From: Rhinopomastus cyanomelas
Taxonomy: Eukaryota; Chordata; Aves; Bucerotiformes; Rhinopomastidae
Reading direction: 5' to 3'
DNA length: 64,000 bases
Assembly (NCBI GenBank): GCA_013400115.1
Contig: VXBP01001095.1
Span: forward strand, 281,796-345,795
Part shown: piece after piece, positions 55,601 to 64,000 of the stretch
Layout: every line of letters begins with the position of its first letter
How positions within the stretch are numbered: the first letter of the stretch is position 1
Translations under genes and position numbers: made by a program
The notes under the pieces: model-generated
The model's input: only the letters and a program-made list of their open reading frames with translations
Databases searched by the model: none
What the model was told of the DNA's origin: nothing

Positions 55601-58600
55601 CTCCTGGGTTCTTCACATCACTGCAAACTGGCTGGAGGCTGGCAGAAGCACCCCGGCAAGGTGCTTCATCCCAGAGCTCCACAGGCAGCCTGGGCAGACA
55701 CATCATTTTGGGGTGAGCATCTCAGCACAGACCCTGCACAGCTTCAGACACCAAACGGTCTCATTTGTTCAGCTTCCTCCCAGCACAGCAAAGAAATCCC
55801 AGCTCCGTGAGCGCCGTGAGGGGCCGGTGACGCCGATCGCAGCAGCTTCCCTGCCCGTTTCTTTTTCAATGAGTGAATTAGCAGGCAGCCAGCTGACTTG
55901 AACATCCCCTTATCTCTGCACCAAGCTCGCTGCTGAGGATTTGCATAATTTTAATCTTTCCCACCAATGAGCATGAAAAAATTAGTTTTCCACTATTTTA
56001 TCTTCTGTTTGTGTTCAATAAACAGAGCTGGCGGCTTTGCTCCGTGTTTTTAAACTGGGAACTGTGAGGAAGAAAGGGGAGACAAAAAACCCCAAACCAA
56101 CAAACCCAGTGTCTCCAGGAGGTGGCCAAGTGCAGGGTTAAACTGGAGGAGAGAGGCTGGGGGGAGGCTCTGCAAAGCTGCCTCAAACTGCAGCTGGAGG
56201 TTGATCTGAGACTGAAGCCCAGATTTCCTTCCCCAGTCCCAGCTGTTTACTCTAGGGCCTCTTTTCCTATCTCACATCATCCAGACCTTTAACTTTCCTC
56301 TGAAGTGAAAAGTTTGCTGGACTCATTGTGAGTGCAGGTGCCAGATCCTAAGAACAGCAGGACTGGGTGAGGATGGGAGGTGCCCAGATAACAAGGTCCC
56401 ACCTGGAGAAACCTCCTTGTCTCTATGAGCAAAGGCAGGGATGGGGTCCCCACAGCTCCCTGCTCTGCACCTAAGGAAGGTTCTGGCTCTCGCTGCTGTG
56501 GGTTCTTGGCTCTGCAAGACCAGTCACACCCAGCAGATCCAAAGCACTGCTCTTCACCGTCATCCTCACACAACAGCAGCCCGAGCTCACACACTCTCCT
56601 CTTTGTTCACAGCATCCTCCATCCAAACTTCTGGAGCTTCATGAATGAGTGAAGGAAGATGGAATGAAGGGAGAGGGAACTAGGGAAGGGAGAAGAACAA
56701 GGAAGGGAGAGGGAATGAGGGAACGGGAAGGACATGGAGAATCTCTGCAGAACTTTGGGTAGGTTTTAATTTGAAAGGAAAGGACACACCAAAAATTAAG
56801 CTGGTCCACACAAAAAAGTAAAACAAAACAGGCACTTGAAAGGAAAAGCTTGTAGTTCTGCTCCTTGTGCTATAGAACAAGAACACGGGCTCTGGCATCG
56901 CCTGGCAGCAAGGGACACAGGCTGAGCCACACACCCAGCATGTGCTAACACCTCTGGAATCAAGGCAGCTCCAAGGAAGAAGATAACATGGAGACAACTG
57001 AGGCTGCCCTGCACACAGCCAGTGCTGGGCAGCGGGCAGGCAGCACGAGCACCACAACGTGGTGTTTCATTTCTTTGGTCCCTGTGGAGCCAAATGCGGG
57101 TCAGGGCACAGATCAGCCAGAGATGGGGCAGGTTTCCACCATCTCCAGTAAACCTGGTCCAGCCTCTGTGCCCAGGGAGATGTCAGAGGTTCCCCTAGAG
57201 ACAAACTGCAGGGACTAATGGCAGTGGGGTGGCTCACGGGGCTGGTCCTCACCTTTATGGGGCTGGTCATCTCCCCAGGCACCTGTGGCACTGCAGAGAG
57301 GGTTGAGGGGCAAAGACAGGGTGCAGCCACCCTGCAGCAGGGCAGTGCCCAGCAGCCCTGAGGAGCTGGTTTCTCCCTATTCCTCCACCCAGCTCTTCCC
57401 TCTGATCCCGGCCTCCACAGAGCCTCTCCCTCCTTCCAGCTCGTCCACACCCAGGGGTGCAATTACCTTCCATATATTCTCTATTTACGCTCCAGGAACC
57501 ATATAATCTTCTAGACCAAAAACATAATTAAAGAGTGGGAGCTCTCTGGAACAGAGCCCTCTCCCCTACCATGGCCCTTATCTTCTCTAAAAATACCCTG
57601 GCCATGGCAGCCCAGTGCCAAGGGTCAGCTCACGGCTGGGCTGAGCCATGGGAAGAGGAGCAGTCCTGCTAAGCAGGGTGTCCTGCAAGGGGAACACACT
57701 CAAGAGCTCTTGTTTGCCCCCAGAAAGGGGCTGTCCCAATGGGAACCCCGAATCCAGCCCTGCTTTGCTGCAGTCAGGGCTCCCAGGGGCTGCCTGTGCA
57801 CGGGAAGGTTAATTCAGATTTAACTTTTAATGCGGTTTATCTAACCAATTTTAAAGCCTTGGGCAGACAGACTAATTGAGAATTAAAGGGACTTTGATGA
57901 ACACTGCTGTTCCAGCAGAACCAATCTGGGGCTTCAGCCAGTTGGTTCCTAGAATAAATCCAGCCCCTTCCAGATGAGGTGCAAAGGCACATCTGCACCG
58001 GGGAGTGTTAGACCCCACTGGGTTTTCCCTGGATAACAATAAATGAAGCTGTGGCTGTGGCCCAGCCCCAACAGGAGCATTTCAGGTCTTTCCCAAGCAG
58101 ACAGTTTCCCAGGTACAGGAGGAGATGACCCACTGGGTCTTGGGCTGAACTTGCTGCCCCCTCCAGCTACCCCCAGCCTCACTCTTGAGGTGAAAGGAAC
58201 CCGAGGTGAAAGAACCTGGGGCATGAGCCATGGCTGTGGCTCCCAGCCACCCGCTTAGGCTGCTCAAAGAAGCTGCTCAGAGGCAGCTAAGAGGCTCTTT
58301 AATGATTTCTTGCAGCTCACAGCTGCTCTGCTCACAGCTACAGCCCGAGCAGCTGGCAGCAGAGAAGACCCTCGGCCATCCAACCCCACATCAGCACCCA
58401 CCCCCATACCATCCTTAAACCTGGGGCTGACACCCTGCTCTGTAACAGGGCATCACGGGGCTCAGCTCACATTCACAAAGCCCAGGAGAAACCTCGCCGC
58501 GGAGGCAGAGGCACCGTCAGCCCTCTGCAGGCTCCTGCTCACACACTCAGTTTGGGTGAGGACACACTGGGGTGGGTTAACGGCTGCCACCCCGATGCAA

Positions 58601-61600
58601 ACCCCTCAGAGAGAGGGTGTGCACCCACAAGGTGCCCCTACACCCCTGCAAAGTGCCCTACAGCCACGTGCTGGAGGCGGCCACAGCTCAGACACTTTGC
58701 AAGAGGCAAAACACAAACCCAAACCCTCTCTGCTCACTGAACACTGAACAAACCAGCAAAGCAGGAGCTGGCAGAACCCTGCCAACAGCACGCTCCCCGC
58801 ATGCCCACCCCACTGAGCAGAGCCACGGGCACAGGGAGCCCTCCATCTGCCCCTGCCCTCCCAGCTCTGCACAGACATGCGGGCTGGACGCTGGGTTGGC
58901 TCCCCCAGCCAGAGCAGCTGCACTGGGTCCTAGCCAGCTGCTCCTCTGTGATGGTTCAGGGTCGGCTGGACAGACCCTGCTGGCTGCGGCTCCTCTCCAG
59001 CTCCAGTTCACCTCATCTGCTTCCTGCGTGCCCAGGGCCACATCCTCCAGCACAACCAGACCGCTCCCATCGGGGGCTCCCGGGAGAGGAGCAGGGTCCC
59101 GCAGCTGCTGCTGCAGCATCGCACGTGTGTGGGGAGGCGGAGGAGCAAAAGCCATAACACGGAGGTGGGGAGGGGAAAAAAAAGCCTAGAGAAGTTAAAA
59201 ACCAACTATGAAACAGCCCTGGGGGAGAATCCCTCGCCCAGACTTGCTGTAATTACGCTCCTCCTGCTGAAGACAAAGCTCTGGGCTCAGCCCTCTCCTA
59301 AAACTGGGAGAAGGAAGGTGAAAGGATTTTTTACTATCCTGAAGGGTCAAAACAACCTTTTAACTTGTCAGCTAACAAGTTCAAACAGGACTGCAAGCAC
59401 TACTTTCCATAGCTCCCAGGGACAGACACTCAGACCAGTCTCTGAGCCCAAGTCCTCCAGGCTGTTACAGGCTTTCTTTTCGTCAGCCAGAAAAATCAAG
59501 GTAAAGGTACTGGCAACCCACCCCAAAACCACTTCCCAGCAGGAGCTCCAGTGCACAAACGGAGCTGCTGAGCTCCTACCCCAGCTCCATCACCCCATGT
59601 CCTTGGGCAAATGACGTTGCCTTTCAGCACGCTGGTTGCCACATCCTTCCCTGTAATTATGCCCTTCATCGCCCGCTCTTGCTGTGTGCTGCGCGTGCCA
59701 CGCGCTGCCAGCTCAAACCCACGCGGCCCCGGCCAAGGTCGAAAGCTCTGCCATGCCTGCTCCCCGTGCACACGCACCTTTGCAGATGGTTCAGCCAAAC
59801 CAGTGCAAATCCCCAAGACAAACACTTACTCTGATTTAAGAAACCCACTCCGTGCAAGCTCCGGGCTGGCACGGTGTTAGTGTGAGCTTGTTAGAGCGGC
59901 GCCCAGAAGCCAAAGTACATAGAGTTCCCATGAGCTCGGCAGGGAGCGAAAAGCCAAGGGACCCCACAAGATTTGCCTCCACTTGTTAATTTGCATGGAA
60001 ATGTAAAACTGCTCTGGCATAACCTTCTCCTGAGATTGTTCAGACCATAAACAATCTCCAAGTAACCAGTGAAGCACCTGAAGGAGAAGCAGCAGCATCC
60101 ACAGAGCCTTCGGTGCTAACTTCAGTAATTGCAGAGCTTCCCCAGTTCCCCCTGGCTGCATGTGCCAGGGCTGTACATCACTCAAACCACCCCAGCACTG
60201 CTGCTGCTGCCAAAACCAGCAGCAGAAAAGCTTCTGAAAACTCACTTTTATTGCTTGAAGTTCTGGCAGCCCTCATTGCCACCCTTGGAGGTGCCCTGAT
60301 GAAGTCCAACACAGGGAAGGAAGGTTTGAAAGGTCCCCCAGCACACGGGAGGCCGAGGGATGCTACTCTTCCTTCCACTTCGGGGTTATTTCAGATGCCC
60401 TTGAACACACCCAAGTAATCCTTCCCAGTCAGAAACTAGATGGTTCCACCAGCAGGACTGAAGCTCCTGGAAGCGGGATGATGCATCTCGAGGGGCTTCC
60501 GTGGAAAGCAGTGCTGAGCATCCCTGCTCCAGCAGACCAGCCCCTCACAGCAGTCACCGGTTTGGGTCAGAAGCGGGTCTGGACAATGGGTTTTGCAGGT
60601 CTATCCCCTGTGGAGTACACACTCAGACACATCCAGCAACAACAGTGGTTTGTAAGGCTGTGAAGTGATGAGAGGAGGGGTCCGATGAGGACTTCTCCGT
60701 GTTGGTTTTCTGTGGGTTTGAGCCTCTCACACAATATTTACACAGGAAAGAAAGGTGTCTGCAGAAGCTGCTTAAAAACACACACATTTCTGTGAATCCT
60801 CCCACTTCCAAGATTGTATCAACAAAAGAAAGGAGGAGGAAAGGAAGAAAACCAACATAAATAGGAGTTTCACGTTGACAGGGTCCCTTTGAACAATGTT
60901 CAAAGAGCTCCACTACCGCTTCCCCTATTTGATTTTGGTTTTTTCAGAGTATCTACAGCGTGTTCCTCCACAAACCCAGTGACTCCCACAGTCCAGGTCC
61001 CTCTTCTGAACTGTTCTTGAAGAAAAGCACCCCCGGGTCAGCAGCTCCCACAACAACCACTTCAGATGTCTGCTCAGGATCGGGGCTGTGCCAGGGTGTT
61101 TGCTCAAGGGATGAGAGATGCTGAGGATCCAGGAGTTATTCCCAGCTCAACAGCTGTTTCCCTTCAAGGCAGAGGTTGCCTTCCATCATGGATACCCAGT
61201 ATGGAGAAGAGCTGAGCCTTTCACTCGGGTCATCATTGCTCACCGTGATGAGTGAAAGCAAGTAGAAATCTTGAGCATAAACCAAACTTTGACATTTAAA
61301 GACATTTAAGGCATGGGAGCTGTTTGCTGGGTGCCATAACCTCATTTTTACATCCTTGTCAGGTTCTGACACTCTACGCTTGGTGGTCCCTAAGGCAAGA
61401 AGAGTCCCCAAACCCCATCACGAGCAGATTGCCGAGACCGGGCAGAAATGACTCCTTAAAATCAGTCATCCACTCCTGAACCAGTCAGTGCACCCTCAAA
61501 GCCAAGAAATCCTTCCTTAACGAAACAAATCTAAAGTAAAGAATTCCACCCACAGTCTTCGTGGTGCAGGACAGGGTCTGATCCATGTTAACAGCTTCAT

Positions 61601-61984
61601 CCCACTGACAGCAGCCCAGCAGCTGCAGCCTTACCTGACCCAGCCATACACAGCTGGAGTCTGTTTGGAAGAGCTGCCCTAGCACTCACAGCCCTGCTGG
61701 AAGTGGTCCTGCCCAGTAGCTACCTCCCTCCAGCCCAAAACTCCAGCCACAACTCAGCAGAGACAGCTCTGGGCAAGGGGAATGGTAGGAAGGGAAGGAC
61801 CTGCTGTCTGATGCAAAGGACCCAGGTTGCCCCGGAAGTGTTACTGCCCACCCTCCACCTCCACAGGAAAGCTGTATCTGAAAAGAGGATGGAGAAAAGG
61901 TTGTTGAGCCCAGGATCTGGTACTCTGCATGAAGCAGCAGCCCGCCTGAGGAAAGCAAAAGAGAAGGTGGTTTGTGTTTTCATT
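52601..61984. other. CR1-free 9.4-kb block of the 5' intron
   Basis: No CR1 copy was recognised here, the longest such block in the window. It contains AT-rich, homeodomain-motif-rich islands (53215-53760, 54700-54790, 55855-56060, 57465-57540, 57800-57905) and a purine-rich tract at 56645-56735. No exon was recognised. All open frames are short and lack domain content. Confidence 0.7.
56645..56735 (+). repeat. Purine-rich GA tract
   Basis: GAATGAGTGAAGGAAGATGG and then repeated GGAAGGGAGAGGGAATGAGG-like words, about 90 bp, low complexity. Confidence 0.88.
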
Positions 61985-62029
61985 CACAGAATCCTGGGCT
62001 GGAGAGGTACTGAGGGATCATCTAGTCCA
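61985..62029 (-). mobile_element. Truncated CR1 terminus in inverted orientation
   Basis: CACAGAATCCTGGGCTGGAG, then GGGATCATCTAGTCCAAC, is the last 45 bp of an antisense CR1 3' end. It abuts the plus-strand copy that follows. Confidence 0.65.
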
Positions 62030-62453
62030 ACGAGGATGATGAAGGAGCACCTCCCTTACGAGGAGAGGCTGAGGGAGCTGGGTCTCTTGAGCTTGGAAAA
62101 GAGGAGACTGAGGGATGACCTCATTAATGTCTACAAATATTTGAGGGGTGGATGTCAGGAGGATGGAGCCAGGCTCTTCTCAGTGTCATCTAGTGATAGG
62201 ACGAGGGGCAATGGGTATGAGCTGGAACATAGAAGGTTCCACATCAATGTGAGAAGGACCTTCTTCCCTGGGAGGGTGACTGAGCACTGGAACGGGCTGC
62301 CCAGGGTGGTTGTGGAGTCTCCTTCACTGGAGATGTTTGAGACCCACCTGGATGTGTTCCTGTGTGACTTGGTCTAGGTGATCCTTGGTCAGGGGATTGG
62401 ACTGGATGATCTTTCAAGGTCCCTTCCAATCCCTAACGATTCTGTGATTCTGT
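62030..62453 (+). mobile_element. CR1 3' end, B type, 0.42 kb
   Basis: It begins at GAGGATGATGAAGGAGCACC and keeps an open frame for about 110 codons of the RT C-terminus (LPYEERLRELGLLSLEKRRL, then FHINVRRTFFPGRV), followed by one tail unit ending ATTCTGTGATTCTGTG. Confidence 0.93.
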
Positions 62454-62477
62454 GTAACGAAGCCAACTACAAGGAGG

Positions 62478-62650
62478 GTTTGAATTTGATGTCCCAAAGC
62501 CTGTCTAGCTGGGTCTGAAAACTGTCCAGCACAGGGCAATCAACCTCTTCCCTTGGGACATGATTCCAGTGGTTAATTCCTCTCACAGGGAAGAATGTTC
62601 TCCTGGACTCCGATCGGAATCTCGCCAGCAGTAACTCAGACCCATCACTG
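62478..62650 (-). mobile_element. Old LINE (CR1-like) fragment
   Basis: CAATCAACCTCTTCCCTTGG, GGTTAATTCCTCTCACAGGG and AAGAATGTTCTCCTGGACTC resemble the antisense C-terminal region of an older CR1. It is diverged. Confidence 0.55.
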
Positions 62651-63177
62651 AGGGAAGGGCACACCAAAGCTCTCCTCCCCACAGAAATGCCAGCCCCAGG
62701 GCTGCTCTAATGCCTACAGATCCTCAGCAAGAGAACCAGAAATAAAGAACAAAATGAAGCTGCGTGAGAGAAGCAGCCCAGGGGCTGACGCTGCGAGTGA
62801 CAGCAAAGTCCAAGGGACAAGTTTTGGATTATGATGGGAAAGAAGAACCGCATCTACATGAGCACAGACCGTAAATAAACGGGAAATAAATCCCATGGAT
62901 GTGGTGACAGCAGCCCCCAGACAGATCTTTACAAATTGCCTTTTACAAGTAAATAACATCAGATGAGGGTTTATGGGCTTCTCGGAGATGGGCACAGGCA
63001 GCGCAGTGATTGCTGCGATGGCATCGATTAGGGAAGAGGCACAACCAAATGGAATCCAGGATTTTTTGGGGGCCCCCAATGTAACATCAGTCTGCAACAG
63101 TAGGATGAGATTGAGAAGAGGAAGGAAAAATGGTCCAGCATTCCCATGCAGAGGGAAGTGCTGCAGGACAAGGACAG

Positions 63178-63812
63178 CAGGATGACCAAGAGCCAGCAAT
63201 GAGCCCTGGTGGCCAGAAAGGCCAGTGACATCCTGGGGTGAATTGGAAGGGTGGGTGGTTAGTAGATCAAGAGAAGTTCTCTTTCTGCTCTGCTCTGCCC
63301 TGCTGAGATCACATCTGGACTCGTGTCCAGTTCTGGGCCCTTCAGTTCCAGAAGGACACAGAGCTGCTGGAGAGAGTCCAGCACAGAGCCACGAAGAGGA
63401 TCGAGTGGAGCAGCACCCTGCTGAGGAAAGGCTGAGGGAGCTGGGGCTCTTGCGCTTGGAAAAATGGAGACTGAGAGGTGACCCCATGAATGTTGATCAA
63501 TATGTGAAGGGTGGGTGTCAAGAGGATGGAGCCAGGCTCTGCTCAGGGGCACCCAATGATCAGAGAAGGGACAGCGGGTGTGAGCAGGAACAGAGGAGGT
63601 TCCACATCAATCTGAGAAGGAACTTCTTGTCAGTCAGGGTGACAGAGCACTGGAAGGGGCTGCCCAGGGTGGTTGTGAAGTCTCCTTCACTGGAGACGTT
63701 TAAACCTGCCTGGACTGTTCCTGTGTGACTGGATCTAGGAGATCCTGCTGTGACGGGGGAACTGGATTGTAGGATCTTTCGAGGTCCCTTCCAACCCCTA
63801 ACATTCTGTGAC
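63178..63812 (+). mobile_element. CR1 3' end, B type, 0.63 kb
   Basis: From ATGACCAAGAGCCAGCAATG through GTCCAGTTCTGGGCCCTTCA and GGTTCCACATCAATCTGAGA to one tail unit and ACATTCTGTGAC. Part of the RT C-terminus remains open, with small deletions. Confidence 0.92.
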
Positions 63813-64000
63813 ATTTTCCACCATCCATCACACCAAAGGGCATGGAAACCTCCACGAACCAGATCCCCACTTTACCCTTCCTGTGGTGAATGCACTGGCC
63901 AAACTCTTCTGCCTCAGTTTCCCCCCTCTGCCACAAGAACAGAGAACACTGAAGAGCTACTTAATGACACCGAGCATCTCATTTACTGAAGATGTTGAAG

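Larger units (their letters stand above)
39007..64000 (-). other. PTPRS 5' intron / upstream sequence
   Basis: All sequence upstream of the start-codon exon in gene orientation. In type IIa phosphatase genes this is normally a very long first intron, and no noncoding first exon could be identified here. CR1 copies occupy parts of 39.76-52.6 and 61.98-63.81 kb. CR1-free stretches are 40.43-43.19, 43.92-45.11, 45.66-46.64, 47.16-49.26, 50.13-52.30 and 52.6-61.98 kb. They contain unique sequence, AT-rich islands, a C16 run and a purine-rich tract, but no recognised exon of this or another gene. Confidence 0.65.

Noticed and set aside
62714..63487. Open frame of 257 codons on the minus strand
   Set aside because: Partly antisense to the CR1 copy at 63178-63812 and otherwise intron. 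No domain.
1..64000. CRISPR arrays, tRNA or rRNA genes, prokaryotic operons
   Set aside because: The sequence is vertebrate nuclear DNA. The regular repeats present are CR1 tails and a minisatellite, and no cloverleaf or rRNA similarity was seen.

Overview
The window is vertebrate nuclear DNA and almost certainly avian. Roughly one fifth of it (about 13 kb by hand count) consists of 5'-truncated CR1 LINE copies whose 3' ends carry the CR1-type terminal octamer (ATTCTATG/ATTCTGTG). Only one gene is recognisable. A CR1 load this high, with young-looking tail modules, is more typical of TE-rich birds such as woodpecker/barbet relatives or hoopoes/hornbills than of most birds. That lineage guess is inference.

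The gene is PTPRS (receptor-type protein tyrosine phosphatase sigma, LAR/type IIa family), transcribed on the minus strand. Read from high to low coordinates the exons are: start-codon and signal-peptide exon (38839-39006), Ig1 first half (16561-16706), Ig1 second half (15481-15622), start of Ig2 (7281-7469), a 9-nt microexon (3533-3541, meA3) and an 18-nt microexon (130-147, meA6). Every exon has consensus AG/GT borders and the phases fit exactly. The concatenated exons read through from the initiator Met to the middle of Ig2. The rest of Ig2, Ig3, the fibronectin repeats, the transmembrane helix and the phosphatase domains lie beyond position 1. The two microexons, which annotation software usually misses, form the meA splice insert that tunes binding to postsynaptic adhesion partners.

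Layout: 1-16.7 kb holds five coding exons between CR1-rich introns. 16.7-38.8 kb is a 22-kb intron with many CR1 copies. 38.8-39.0 kb is the ATG exon, with a CpG-rich stretch just upstream of it (39.22-39.57 kb). 39.0-64 kb is 5' intron or upstream sequence: CR1 copies at 39.8-52.6 kb, a CR1-free block at 52.6-61.98 kb with AT-rich islands that look like conserved regulatory DNA, then more CR1 at 62-63.8 kb. No tRNA, rRNA, CRISPR or second protein-coding gene was found.

The most notable points are the intact meA microexon pair, a CR1 population whose 3' modules are arranged in tandem with 84-bp or 69-bp periods, and a set of CR1 copies sharing one hybrid A-to-B tail junction.
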